Source: Deuterostichococcus epilithicus (lineage: Eukaryota > Chlorophyta > Trebouxiophyceae > Prasiolales > Stichococcaceae). From it: a DNA stretch of 64,000 bases. Shown here piece by piece: positions 45,901-58,015 of the stretch (the stretch's first letter is position 1; each line of letters starts with the position of its first letter). Below the pieces are notes generated by a model. That model was not told the origin of the DNA, made no database searches, and saw only the letters and a list, made by a program, of their open reading frames with translations. Location: contig JAVTLE010000005.1 of NCBI GenBank assembly GCA_033439295.1, positions 1,228,501-1,292,500 on the forward strand, in the 5' to 3' direction. The translations under genes were made by a program, and so were the position numbers.

Positions 45901-47816
45901 CGGCCGTGAAGATCCAGGCGGAGGATGGGCGGCGAGTCGCCGCCGTCGACATCTCGCCCTTCATAAACGGCCTGCCGGCCGGCCGCAGCACCCAGGACTT
46001 CACGACGGACGACGCTTCCGGGTCCACCTCCCAGGCTGCCAACATCCAGGTGGGGCGTGAGTCCATCCTTGGATGGAAAGACAGCGGCGCAAAAGGGAGG
46101 CGCCGCCGAGCTTCTGTCAAGGCATTTTAAGAATCTCCCTGTGCTGCCACGAGTCTGCTACGAAGCGTTTGTGGAGACGTTGGATCATTTTGAAGAGCTT
46201 GTGCTATGCTCGCTGCCGCAGGAGGCTCTAGAGGTCGGGTCGTCGACGCTGCTGCTGGATGAGGACACATGTGCTTCCAACTTCATGCACAGAGACGACA
46301 GGATGCGGGTGACTGCTTCCTGCCATGCGCTCCCTGCAATTTCATCTGCTGACACCCAAATTTCTGCTTTGCCTCCCTTCGCTGGCCAGTGCATGTCGCC
46401 CATGATCCGGAAGCTGACAACGTAAGCATGGATGCCATGCAGGCGCTTGTGGCGACAGACCCCATCACGCCGTTCAGCCAACGGATTCGGCCGCTGGCGG
46501 CCGCTGGAGTCTCGTGCGTGAGTGCCTGGCGGATCCCCTAGACTGCTTCCTGACCTTTGTGTCCTGCCTTTGCCCTTGCCTTCCTTCTGCTTGTGTCCGA
46601 TCGTAGCTGCTTGCTCCCGACTCTACATCTGCATGGGTTCGGACATGACGTGTGGGAACACTGCTCGATTGCCATCTCGAGCTCTGGGGTGCAGGTGCTG
46701 GTGAACGGTGCGAGCAGCGACTTTTTCGAGTCAGCGGACACCGTCATCTGCATGGACGGTTTTGTGGCAAAGGATGTCACAGCCGACGCCCGAGCCATCT
46801 GCCAGCGTATGGGCGGCTCCTCCAGGTGAGCTGCACAGAGCTCCGGTCATGTTTGTCACACGAAGGATACAATTTACTTGCTGGCGTCGCTCTCACTGCA
46901 GCTGCGGTGGACTGGTGACATGCCTGACGCAGGCCTGAAATGCCTGCAGCGCGGCGCTGGCAGAGGACAGCAATCTTGGCGCGGTGACGCAGCGGTGCCC
47001 CGTGTCTGTGCTGGACAGCCAGCCTGAGAGGATGAAGGTTGGCTCGCGCTCAAAGGTGATCAACGTTCCGGTCCGACTTTCGTTCACGAAATCTTCTGTT
47101 CTGTGGGTCCTGAGGGTGTTGTGCAGCATGGGCCATCCTCCCCGGCTCTGCACGCAACACGGCTGAGTGCCGCAAACGGTCTGCAAGCTCCAACAAACTG
47201 TGCTGACCCCCAATGTGCGCAGGGCAGCATCTACCTTGGCGACGAGGCGCGACCACCTTTCATCTGTCGTTGTCTGTCTTGTAGGTTTGGCACATCACCC
47301 TGCATGTGCAGCTGCACCGAGCAGAGTCACGCGGCTTGCTCGCACGGAGGCACTAGAGCGTGCCCGAAACCCCTTGCACGGCTGCTATCTTGTGATTTAT
47401 GCATCTGCGGCGCCAAGAGCAAGCCCCGGTGTGGCAGCGAAGGCCGCCTGGCCAACATGATGTCCAGCGAACCTGCAAGTGGCGACGCCGTGACGTTGCC
47501 ACCGCCGCCGCCGCTGCAGGTCGTCGACGTCGACGCCGTCGAGCAGCTGGTGGAACAGTCGCAGACCCGCGCCGTCGGGGCGGCTCTGGGCCTCATACAC
47601 CAGCAGCTGCAGCGGCAACCGCAGTCGACCGCCTCGGTGGCGGACGTCGTGGGCGAGCTGGAGCGGCGCATGGACGGGCCGCAGGGCCTGGACGCGCTCG
47701 CGGCCGGCAAGGGCGACTTTGCCCGGCCGCGCTCGTTCGAGATTGCTGCAGCGCTCAACCGCGTGCGCTCGCTGCGGGTCAGGCAGCTGCGCCAGGCAGG
47801 GCGGTCCGCGGTGTGA
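42986..47816 (+). CDS. Predicted ATPase of the ABC class (COG3044/PF09818 type)
   Basis: Soluble P-loop ATPase of a widespread but poorly characterised family, found in bacteria and plants. The N-terminus is a Gly/Arg RGG-like segment (SDRGRGGGRGAYYREIYGGG) with a run of N bases at 43187-43201. Core exons in order: ELATTLQRIDGKQFPAYHDI, EFPGFRLLIERTQADPYAAP, RVRAP-like start, TVDLPGQHVLERTSVLLGAS, EARFTVALPAKGRTVLGRWA, DTEALRSSLAAAGLVAFVGN, the Walker A exon GITLVVGGGYNGKSTLLDAL, the AVDISPFINGLPAGRST exon with FTTDDASGSTSQAANIQ, the Walker B exon SSTLLLDEDTCASNFMHRD, the ASSDFFESADTVICMDGFVA exon and a C-terminal helical exon to the stop at 47816 (EIAALNRVRSLRVRQ type). The upstream in-frame ATG at 42986 gives a presequence-like leader; ATG at 43124 is the alternative start. 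Confidence 0.9.
43244..43355 (+). repeat. Tandem duplication (54-base period) starting at the donor of the ABC-ATPase intron 1
   Basis: AGGTGCACACGGCAGATGAT at 43246 recurs as AGGTGCACATGGCACATGAT at 43300; both continue GTGCATCGCA…CAATG and CAGTGACC/CCGTGACC. The first copy begins at the CTGCAG|GTGCAC donor, so the second carries a second AG|GTGCAC. Confidence 0.88.
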
Positions 47817-48805
47817 TTACGGCTCGTTCATAGGCAGTCGTGTGCGGGAGCGACTACCTGCACTAGCTGAAGATTGTCACATCAACTCCCGATGTGGCAG
47901 TTGCGTAGGCTCTCTTTTCAGCTCGATCGGTTGTGTTCTTTGCTCACGAGTTCGATCTTCCATTCTGCTGGTCGAGCATCACCAGACGTTGTTTATTTGC
48001 CTAGATTATTCGACTAATTTATCTTGCGCCACCTTCCCCACCACTGTGGCTGGCACAGTGCTTATGACATCGTCGCCATCTACTCCTGTGTGGGCTTGTC
48101 AGCCGCCGCTCTGGGTTCTGCGATCCGTCGTCGTTTTGGGCTGTTGTCTACGTCTTTAAACTGGGGCTGTCAAATGTCAGCTGCTGAGCGATCGGCGCAT
48201 CTGACGGCAGCAATGCGGGACTCTCTCGTGTCAACCGCCGCCCCTGCCGCTTCCACAGCTGACTCGTGTCCTGCAATCCTGATGACGAGGAGCCCGCCTG
48301 CACAAAGAACCAGCACTGTGGCATGGTTAGCGGCCTTGAGGTGATCGTGGGAGCATTGTCCGCGATTTCGTTCGCAGAGCAGCAGATGCTTGAGCACATG
48401 CTTGCGCTCAGATGCGACTTCCACATGTTGAACCAGTCAATGAGATACCTAAATGCTGGCAAGGCCTTGATAATGTCCGAGTCACTCACAGGTTCGGTCC
48501 CGCCCCAGTCGATGGCGCTCTGCGATGCAGCGGGCGAGGGGCTCTGCTCCCGCAGGCCCGCCGCCACGCCGCCGGCGTGCACGGCGTGCTGCTGCTGCAC
48601 GTGGGCGCCCTCGGGCAGCTGCGGAGTGCGGCGCAGCAGCAGCGATGGCCGCGGCACCCGTGTGCCGTTGACAGTCGGGGTCTGGCGCGCCGCCGGCGAG
48701 TCGTGCTCGTGCTGCGGCGTCTGTCGCATCCACGCACGAATCATATGAAGTGGAGGTGTACATAGTCTGAAGAACTCGATGGTGGTGCGTCAGGCCACAA
48801 CCCGG
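47817..48805. other. Mostly non-coding stretch with one weak minus-strand frame
   Basis: Lies between two convergent genes. A minus-strand frame at about 48492-48729 reads RVPRPSLLLRRTPQLPEGA and QSPSPAASQSAIDWGG, flanked by a possible donor at 48491. It has protein-like composition but no recognised family and no clear start or stop partner exons. It could be a small gene or a chance frame. Confidence 0.3.
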
Positions 48806-50544
48806 TCAGGAACGACGGCGTTTCATGCGAGCACCCGGCGCCTTTCCTTCTGGGTCATCGCTGTGCACAAGCATTGACTGCGGTGGCTGTTGACGGTGCA
48901 ACTTACCGACTGCAGACTGAGTGACAGGCGCAGGCTGGGTGAGCGCGGCTGCACTGGTGAGCCAGGAGCAAGGCCATATGGGCCGGGCAGCCTGCAGCAG
49001 CCAGAACTGCTCACATCAGTCGCCGAGGCTGTGACAAAGCGGCCTTACAGCAAACCAAGTCCGTTCTGGCTGCAGCCTGCTTGAAACACCACAGCAATGC
49101 GCGCAGGTGCCGCAGCAGCACTCAGCATGCGGCATGCGGACAGCACGCAAACAGGCGGTACGATGCAGGTCCTGACAGTACCTCTGGCCGTGTTCGCTCT
49201 CCAGCCGTTGCTCTTTTGCGGCATGCACGGGCGCGGCCGGCCGCTGGCGCAGCAGCCAAATGAGCAGTAGCTGCCCCACAGCCACGGCGGCCGCGAGTAC
49301 GAGCAGCTCCTCGTGCTGCGAGCGTGCCGGCCAACTTGTTGTCTCCCCTAGCTGCACCAGCGCTCTGTGGCACTCCTCTGGCAGGGTCCATGCGTGCTCG
49401 GCTGAGCCAAATGGTGCAGCGTCAGCATGCTGCAATACTGTGGCAGAAGAACTTTGCAGCATCTGCGCACCTTGACTGAGCACGTGATGCTGCCGTCAGC
49501 ATCCAGCATGCACCAGTTCTGCACTGGCCGCAGCAGCGTTTGCCACGACGACTGTTGTGGCGCATGGCGCACGCCGATCACTTCTGCTGCCGGATCAGGC
49601 TGTGGCTCGGCTGCAGTGGCGTTTTGCATTGCTGCAACAGAAGAAGAGTAAGCATGTCTCATGAGACAAGTGATCACCAATGTGGAGCTGGACTTTCCGA
49701 ATGCGGCAGGAGGTGCATACAAGCATTGAGCAGACATGCACAAAACTGCTGGCGGGCTGGAGGCAGAGCGTGTGTCAGGCGGCTGCGCGCCCTCCCGCTG
49801 CGGCCACATCAGTTCGCCCTGGAGCTCCAGGTCGATGTCCAGCGGCATGCCAGCCTGGACCGCCACCCCAGGGAGGCTGTGCTGCCAGTGCACCGCCGCC
49901 ATGCTGCCGCCGCCCGTCTGCAGGGCGACCAGCGTGGCGTGTGGCAGCACTGCGGCTGCGGCGGGCAGTTTCAGCAGGAACGGCACGCTCTGGGGTGCTG
50001 CGCCGCAGGGAATGGTGACAGGCACGTCCAGTGTGGCCTGCGAAAGAGGACTACATGCTGGAGGTTCGGACAAGTGCCCTCGGAAACTTGGGGTGTCTGA
50101 CGCAGCTCCACAAGTCCTGCAGCAACAAGCGCCATGAGTGCTGGGAGCAATGCGCGTGCATGTACCTTGAACGTCGACCGGCCACTCCATGATCTGAAGG
50201 CCAGCTGCACCGTGATATTATCGCCTGCTTCCCAATCTGAATGCAGCAGCTGCTTGGTGCTCGGCGTCAGTTGCCTGTTAGTGCTCAGCAGAACTGGTCA
50301 GCACGCAGGCACGCAGGTGAATCCTGTGAGCAGTTCTAGTATACACAAACCAGCACGGCGGATTTGCTAGCGGCCAAGCCGCTCTCATGATTGCGAACGC
50401 TCACCCGAATAGCGCAATGTGCGAGTTCAGAACGCCCCGCAGGCTGGTGGACGCCTTGTCCACCACGAGTGCACCAACAGCAGCTTGCGTTGGCAATGTC
50501 CAGCTGAGTAAGAGGAGTGCTGCGAATGCGCCCTTGCTGTTCAT
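48806..50544 (-). CDS. Single-pass membrane protein with signal peptide, unknown function
   Basis: I do not recognise the family. ATG at 50544 opens a clear signal peptide (NSKGAFAALLLLSWTLPTQA). The exported part is beta-rich: TSLRGVLNSHIALF, TVQLAFRSWSGRSTFK, ATLDVPVTIPCGAAPQSVPF, ATLVALQTGGGSMAAVHWQH, MPLDIDLELQGELMW and VIGVRHAPQQSSWQTLL with NWCMLDADGSITCSVK. Near the C-terminus a 20-residue hydrophobic helix (LLVLAAAVAVGQLLLIWLLR) is followed by a charged cytoplasmic tail. The phase of the last intron predicts an ending SDDPEGKAPGARMKRRRS at stop 48806-48808. Six exons are used; the 3' border of exon 3 (near 49790) is uncertain. The layout fits a type I membrane protein of the ER or secretory path. 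Confidence 0.55.
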
Positions 50545-51181
50545 GCTGCTTCGGCGGTGGTTTCCCCGTTCGAAAGTGGCTGGCAAGCCATCAGATCGTC
50601 GGCTTTGCTGATCTCGTTTGTAAGAGGACGTTAGCTGGTATCTGCTGCTCTCGAGAAGGGCGGAAACATCCAGCGGTTTTTATTGAACCAAGAATGCCTA
50701 TAGGCGTGGCTATACACCTCTATGATACAGTGGACTACTTATGCAGGTACACAATAACATCTCTGACGGTCAGCTGCCGATGCACTCTACACCAGCGACC
50801 AGACTACAAGACCATCATGCGGTGGAGTAGCAGCGGAAGGTCAGACCGACCAAGTTTACAAACACAGAGCCTGAACTTGGCTTGGCTTCCTCGCTGTTGG
50901 TACGATTGTCGGCTGCCAGCTTGCTGCCGGCAAATGTACAAAGCCCAGCCTGTCGTGCTACAGCTAGTCGTTATCTTACACTGCGCTGCGGCGGCGGCAC
51001 AGCTCAGCGCCGCCGGAGGCACGTCGTCCATGCTGCCACGCCGTGGCGCACCGCTGTGACCTGTGAGTCTACACTTGTTGAGAGCCGACATCCGAGATGC
51101 CTGCCAGCTGACGTGGTGCTGCAGGCGCTTTAAAGCCTGCAGGCAGCTTTTGCCTTGCATGTCAGTCTGTTGCGGCTGCGC
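50545..51181. other. Intergenic stretch between two minus-strand genes
   Basis: Should hold the promoter of the membrane protein gene and the 3' end of the F-box/VWA gene. A minus-strand frame RRGSMDDVPPAALSCAAAAA near 50995-51050 could be an extra 3' exon of the VWA gene if the GTGAGC at 51185-51180 is used as a donor instead of the TGA. Confidence 0.35.
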
Positions 51182-54055
51182 TCACCACGGCGCCTCGTCC
51201 AGGACCCGCAGGCCTGTATACCGGTCCTCTGCGGGGATGTCACGGCCACACGCCGCGATGATGCGCAGCAGCTCCGTCTGCATGTGTGCAGGCACTCCTT
51301 CGATTTGTGTCTTGGCTGGCGCAGCAGCCTGATGCAGGAGCGGGTTGGGCTGGAAGGGGCTTGCATCAGCACACGGGACGGGAGGGCCAGGTTCCGCATG
51401 CATTAGTCCCTGTACAATACACCAGGACGGGCAACTCCAGGCTCAGCAGTGCACCTTGTCGACGCCGCGGCCGACGCCAAAGGCGTGCAAGGAGACATTG
51501 GCCTGCTCGTCCGCCAGCCGCTCCATCATGTGCACCGCCTGCACGGTATTGGAGAATGGTAGGGTATATGCGTGATCCGGAACCTGGCGGTGGCTTGCGG
51601 GTCGTAGACTTGCAGATTGCGATCAGGGACGCTGCCCGGAGGGCGATACAGGGACAGTAGGCAATTTCGCAGCATTTTGCAGCACGGGGCAGATGGCGGA
51701 GGGGGCTTGAGCAGATGCGGATGTGTTGAAACCGATGCAGACCTCGTGGGCCTGGTAGGCATCCACCCGACCGTCCGTCAGCAGCACCAGCACCTGTGAG
51801 ACAACACGCATGTAGGTTGGGGTGTGCGACATCTGGGCCGTCATTGGCTGAGGTGTCATCCTCCCAGCAAGCTCATGCAGCGTAACAGACGAGCTCGTCG
51901 CATGGCTGTGCAGTTGAACGCGGTGCAGTCTCAGGCGAGTGATCTGGGTGCCGGTCATGCATGCTCACCCGTGAAGAATAGCCCGGCTCCGCGTTGAGCT
52001 GCCCTTGCCCTGCCTGCTGCGCCAGCAGCTCAGCGTCGGCGCTCTTGAGCAGCTGGCCGGCCTTGGAGATGGCCAGGCTGATGTTGGTGCCACCGTTGAT
52101 CCTCGTCTGCAGGGTTGGTGCACATTATCAATGCAGGTCTTGCTTGACTGCGACTTTAAGCTTTCTGGATGTCTTGGTGGAACTTGCAGCAACACCTCGC
52201 TGCCAGATCCGTGTTGTCATGACTAGTCCGGATCGATGCTAAGCCACAACAGAGCAATTGCGTGCGCACCATGGTGGCCAGCTTCTGATCAAACACCTCC
52301 CGGTCGATGGCCTGCGGCTGCAGCTCGACGCGCACGTCGTTGGAGAACTGGAGGATGCCCACCTGTTCATATGGGTGTCAATGTACCCTTGATGGGAGAC
52401 CAACTTCAAAGCATGAGTCATCTCTGGAGTCAGCTGCTGCGTGTGCTCTGCGCAGAGAAGCCAGGTTCAAGGCAAGCCAACCAACGTTGGTTGCAATGCG
52501 AGGCTTTGGCGAAGAGCGAGGCATGCAGGAATGTATCAACATCTACCCACCCGCGCCAGGGGGTGCTCTGCCACGATGCTGGCGAGGGCCGTGCCGATGA
52601 ACTGGGTCATTGTGCGGAAGTCGTCTGTGTTCACGAAAGGCAAGCACACAGATTGGTCATTGAGGACTCCTTGACGAGCAGCTGACTAGTCCATGGAGGG
52701 CAAACAGGCGCTGCAATCTCGCGAAAAGAAGAATGCTCAGTCAAGCGATAGGGGGCGGTGGCCAGCCGGCTTGCCTTCTGTCACGGAGCCGCTGCCGTCG
52801 AGCAGGAACATTACGGAAGCGCCCCAGCCTTTGCCCGCCGCTGGCACGTGCGCCATGAGGCCGTTGAGTGCGACATCCAGCTCGTACTTGCACGGCTGCT
52901 CCCACGGCAGCTCGCCAGGGCCCGCCGACCTTCTCGCCTGTGTTTGGAGGCGTGCAGGGCTGCAGTTCATGCGGCACGGCTGTGGCACCTCGACCCTATC
53001 ACTAGGTCAATGGTCTTCAGCTCAGCCGTCGTGAGGATGTAACATCTCCAGACGGTCTCAGCCCAAACTCGTTTACCTCACGGTCTTTCTCCAGGCGGCA
53101 GCGGTACAGCTCTTTCCAGCTGCCGGCCAGCGCAGCCGCGCGCAGCTGCAGCGGCGTGGCGGCGGTGTCCTGAGCGGCGCTGTTGAAGTCCGCTTCGTAC
53201 AAGCTCTTCCACTTGTCGTCCAGGCTCTGCGGGCAGGCAACCGGGGTTTTGGTTGATTAGCTGTCGCAGCGCCCAAGCACATTCTGACTGTCAATGCGGC
53301 AGGCTGCCTTTTAGTGGATTCCTCAGCATCCACTGGCGATGCACATGATGTCCCTTTCCAATCGCATCTACACTTTCCCATCGATCCAGCAAAGTTGCAC
53401 GCAAAACCTGCGTGGCCCTGCTGACCTGGAGTCGGGTGTTGCGTGTGCCGAACAAATGCTGACAGCGTGCTTCGGAGTTGAGATTGCAGGTCCCTTGTTC
53501 ATGAAAATCTTGAGAGCTTTTGATGCTGAGGTACTGCAATGCCGTGGGGAGATCACCGCGGCAGGACTTTCTCGTGCATGCTCAGACGGGAAAATGCCAT
53601 CCAAGGTCACACCACGATCAACCCCACAAGCGGCTCTTAAACTAGGAAGCTCTACAAAATTAGAATTTTCCCGCTTGCCAAGCTCGCTCACATGCGCGCA
53701 CAAGGCCAGCGAGCCGCGCGTCAGCTCGCCGAAACCCCAGACAGGTCTGTCTTGCGGATCTCACCTTGCCGAAACGGAGCCGCTTGCAGGTGAGGTCCAG
53801 GAACGCTAAATCTGTCGCGCTGAGCGAGTACGCCGAAAGCAGAAGCAATTCCGTTGGCAGATCGAGCAGGAGCCGTCCTTCTATTTGGTCCTCCTCATGC
53901 GATATCCGCCTGCGCTTCGGTGCCGCGTCGGGCACATCGATGACGAGCTTTGCGTCGACATCTGGCTCGCGCAACGGGACTGTCTGAGCGACCGACCTCC
54001 TCCAGAGCTTAGCTGGCAGAAGCTGAGTGAGTGGTGCGAACGACGCCATGGACAT
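51182..54055 (-). CDS. F-box protein with C-terminal von Willebrand A (VWA) domain
   Basis: The F-box implies an SCF ubiquitin ligase role (Skp1 binding); VWA domains bind partners through a metal-ion site. Exon 1 (53765-54055): after KRRRISHEEDQIEG comes the F-box LLLDLPTELLLLSAYSLSAT, DLAFLDLTCKRLRFG. Exon 2 continues in phase 0 with SLDDKWKSLYEADFNSAAQ and SWKELYRCRLEKDRE, a pattern common right after F-boxes. Then GELPWEQPCKYELDVALNGL, the VWA start ASVMFLLDGSGSVTEDDF (DxSxS metal site), FIGTALASIVAEHPLA, VGILQFSNDVRVELQP, TRINGGTNISLAISKAGQLL, VLVLLTDGRVDAYQA, ANVSLHAFGVGRGVD and ELLRIIAACGRDIPAEDRY. The frame ends at APW. The intron after GSVTE has donor GAAG|GCAAGC and restores DDF exactly, so it is a firm GC-AG intron. 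Confidence 0.8.
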
Positions 54056-54580
54056 GCTTTTGTCGAAACGAATGGCCCTCCCTAAGCGAGGGAATGCGCC
54101 CGATGATCCGAAACTTGCAAATTGATTGCGGTCTAAGACATTCCGCCGCAGCGTGAGCAGGGACGGGTGGGAGGTCAGAGGATGATGCCGAAGGCCAGAC
54201 ATCGGACGCTCAGAATCTCCGACATGAACAACACAATTGCGCGCTGTTCTCCCGCGAGATTGTATGCGAGATCCCTGGCGCGAAGATGGTATGGGTACCC
54301 CAACCTTTACACAGGCTTGCCGACGTTGGTCAGTTGCAGCCCCTTCTCAGCTTGATCTTCGCGAGGTTTGCGCGTTCAAATCACAATCCTTGGCTGTTGG
54401 CACACCGCACACAAGGATCGAAACAGCTTCTCTTCAGCTGTGTCTCGGAGGCTGCAGACGGCTGCAGACCACGTTTGTGGTTTCAACAAATTTCGTAACA
54501 TTGATCGTCGACGACAGTAGCCCTGCGCCAGTCACAGCCTACAAGCCTGCGCACCTGCACATCCTTCTGCAACCTCCACC
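54056..54580. promoter_or_regulatory. Divergent promoter region, F-box/VWA gene and ARM-like gene
   Basis: 525 bases between two divergent start codons. No exon or clear core promoter motif is seen. The plus-strand start has a good ACC-ATG context (CCTCCACCATGC). Confidence 0.5.
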
Positions 54581-57500
54581 ATGCGCCGCGCTCAGCTGCT
54601 GCTAGCAGCTGCAAGGGCTGCCCGCGCAGGGCTGACCAGTCCAGTTGCTGCAGCGTCATCCGCTGCAGCTGGGAGATCGATTGTAGGACGCGTACAGCAG
54701 GTTCGTATAGTTTTCGGCAACCTGGCATGAGGTGGACGCATGGCCGCGCAATGCATTCTGGAATCAATCAAATATTGTCGCATCATTTTCAACCATAAGC
54801 TGACAGTGGTGCTTCCTCTTCCAGCCGACTGTTCGTCATGCGCACACGGCCACGTGGGGCTGTGCCGCAGCGACTGCCGCGCTGGCTGCTGCTGCGGCCG
54901 CCAGCACCGGCGGCTCAGCGCTGCTCGACAACGATGCCCTGGAGCCAGGTGAGCCAGGCTTGCTTTGCGATCCGCCTGTACGACCTTATTCACTGGGGTG
55001 CCCCAGCCTCATCGTGTCCTTTGATGTCATCGTCACGAGTGCCCGGAGCGGCAACAACAAGCCAACCACCCACTCGTGACTCCGGTTCATGACCGACCTG
55101 TGACCGCCCAACAGAGGCGCTGCAGAAACTGGCTGAGGACCTGAGCGGCGGCAGCCCCGCGGACAAGGAGTGCGCCGTCAGCATGCTGAGCTCGCTGACG
55201 ATGTACGTGGACCACCATGACGCGCTGCTGCGCACCCCCGGCGTGTTGGACGCGCTCATCAACGCCGTCACCGACGACCGGCTGGTGCCCCAGGTGCGGC
55301 GGCTGCCGCGCCACACACCTGGCTGTGCAGGCTGCAAGCATCCAAGATGGTGCACAGCCGACACCCAGCTGCTGTGCGCGTGTTCTCCAGAACATCATCG
55401 TTCCTCAAGTGCCTGCTCGGCGTGTCGCCCTTGACGCACGGTCATGCAGCAGGCCCTTCCAGCAACTTCAAACCTTTTGCAACTGTGCAGGTGCGCAACA
55501 TCGCACTGACGTGCACCGCGGACCTCATGAAGGCGCCAAAGGCGCACGCGGCGGCGCTCGCCTCGCCAAAGTTCACCGCCCACCTGCTGGCCGCGCTGAA
55601 GGTGCCCCTGCCGCCAGCCGCTGCCTGCCTCTCAGGCTCCTGCTGCTTCTGCGCGTCCAAACTGCAGCATGCATATCGCCGCCGTCGGTTCTTCGCGGCC
55701 TGTTGCTTCGCTCATAGTACCTCAAGCAGCTGCCAGTATGAGGATGCATGTCACCATGTGACATGTGCGCCATTGGCGGGTGGTGGCTTGCATCCGCCAC
55801 AGGCGGTGTAGATACCATGTTCCCCAGGCAGCGCTCTCCAGAGCATGTGGCGAAACCCTGTGTGAGCTCCTGCGACGCAGCCCCTGTGACAGAATACCTA
55901 AACCACAAGTATCGGTCCCTGCAGGCGGAGGGCGAGTGGCGGGAGGGTCTGGACGAGGGGCAGGCGGCGCAGGCGCAGGCCGCCCGCTGCTGCGCCGAGC
56001 TGGCCGGCAACCGCGACACGCACGCCGGCCTCATTGACGCCGGCCTCGCGGAGCAGGTCGCCACCCAGGCAGCCCGGCTGGTGAGTCGGAGCGCCGCGTC
56101 CCGAGGAGCAGGAGCAGGACCCTCAGCCCGCGATGTTTGTTGAGCATGTTGGTTTCATAGACCCTGCAGCCAACATAGTCCAGGATAGATAATTTTCAAC
56201 TGAGGGTCAGCGAGGGACCATATAGCGGGCGTCGGTGCTGCGCAGGTGCCTGTCCACTGGGCGCCTGCGAACTCATGCCCTGGTCGCATCAATGCACCAT
56301 TTCGCGATTGCCCGGCCTGCGATCTCGCGCCCCTCGCAGCCTGCTGAGCATAACCCCCGCCTGCCCCCGCCCGCGCAGGTCATCGAGTTTGGCAGCGTGG
56401 CGGGCTCATACGCCTCCGCGAGCGAGGTGCCAGCGTCCATGGACGCGCAGTCGACGCGCGAGGAGGAGCGCTTCATCGCCGCCGCCGTGTTCGGCCTCGC
56501 CGGCAGCCGCGCCGGCGCGGAGCTGCTGAGCCGTCACCCGCAGACGCTGCAAGGTGATGTGCCCTTGTGTGCCTACGGCTGCCGCTCGAGCTGCGCGCAC
56601 CAAAACTGGGCAAACAACACTGGGCGCACTCGAGGCCGACACTGGGGCTGCCCGAGGGGCTCAGCACAGTCAACGAACGTTGGGCAGAGGCGTCCTTACG
56701 TTTGTTGTGCCACGACGCAGGCGTGGCGCACTGGGCGGGCAGCAGCAAGGACCCCATCCTGCAGCGGTGGGGCGTCGGCGCGCTGGCGCACCTCGTCTCG
56801 GCCTCGCCCTCAGCGGTGACCGCCCCTGTCGCCGGCCCTGGCTGGGAGACTCCTGCAACACTGCACAATGTGTTAGTTTTTGTTGCTGGTGCCGCAGGCC
56901 CAGGCATGCAGCTGGCACTTGCACTGATGCGTCCTCTCTGCTTGTTTCGCCTCGACCCGACACGGCGGTGCCTGCTCGTGTCGCAGGTTGCAGAGGCAGG
57001 CGGCCTGCCGGCGCTGTTGACGGGCCTCAACTGCAGCGACCCGCAGGCGCAGTGCTTCGCCTCGGCCGCCATAGGTGCGTCGCCTGCCGTGAACCACCTG
57101 ACACAGACATTGCGGCGCTGTCTGACCTCCGCCCAGCTGCAGGCGCCGCCAAACGAGTGGAGGGTCACCCTGCAAGGTCACTTTCATGCATGAAGCACCG
57201 GTTGCCATGCTGCAGCTTGCTGCAGCATGTTTCGTTGCCGCATGTTCGCCGTGCCCTCGATGCCGAACCTCGCCGGAATCTGCTCCGCAGGTAGCCTTGC
57301 GTCTGAAAAGGACAGCCGCCTGGGCGCCGCCCTCGTGCAGCAGGGCCTGGGCCCAGCACTAGGCCACATGCTGCAGGCCGACAGCCAGGTGAGCGCAGCG
57401 TGTCACAGCACAGCTCCGTCTCATGCCCGCAGCTCAAGCAATGACGCACGGACCAGGCACATCTGTTACCGATGGCTGCACTGGCACTGCTAACCCCGAT

Positions 57501-58015
57501 TGGGCTGAGGAGATTGGGTTGCGATCTGCAGGCGCAGGCTGGGCTGTCAGAGGGGGTGCGGCAGGGGGTGCGGCGTTGCGCGCTGAGGTGTGTCAACGCC
57601 TGCGCTGCCAGCCCGCAGCTGGCTGCGGCGCTGCGGCAGGCGGGCATTGCGGAGACGCTCCAGGTGATGCGCTGCACATCGCACTCGGGGTGGCAAGCTG
57701 CAGGCAGAAAGAGTACTCTGTGCTGTTGGTATGTGTAGAAACAAACCGGTTCTATGATTGGGTGACCTTTGACTGACGCTGGCCAGCCGTGTTACCTGCT
57801 CGATGTCGCGGTTCTGCAGGCCGCATGCTGCCTCCTGTACGGCGGGCCTGGGACCCCCTTTGAGGCGGCAGGATTGCAAAGGCTGCAGCACCCGACCGGT
57901 AGTGTTGTGTATGCAGGCGCTGTCAGCACAGGGTGGCTTCAAGTCGGACGAGCTGCAGCGGCTGGCACATGCCGCTGTGCAGAGGCTGGGAGGGCCTGCG
58001 CTCGACGCCTCATGA
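54581..58015 (+). CDS. Armadillo/HEAT-like helical-repeat protein, possibly mitochondrial
   Basis: Not assigned to a named family. ATG at 54581 opens MRRAQLLLAAARAARAGLTS, an amphipathic basic leader typical of mitochondrial import. The next exon is Ala-rich. A chain of helical pairs follows: EALQKLAEDLSGG and ECAVSMLSSLTMYVDHHDAL, TPGVLDALINAVTDDRLVPQ, VRNIALTCTADLMKAPKAHA, AAQAQAARCCAELAGNRDTH, VIEFGSVAGSYASASEV, RFIAAAVFGLAGSRAGAELL, GSSKDPILQRWGVGALAHLV, VAEAGGLPALLTGLNCSDPQ, AQCFASAAI, AALVQQGLGPALGHMLQADS, VRQGVRRCALRCVNACAASP, LAAALRQAGIAETLQ and AACCLLYG, ending LQRLAHAAVQRLGGPALDAS. The G-x-x-x-L-V and repeated small-residue helices are ARM-like. At least eleven exons; some introns (55.3-55.5 kb) are uncertain. 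A role as a scaffold is plausible. Confidence 0.68.
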
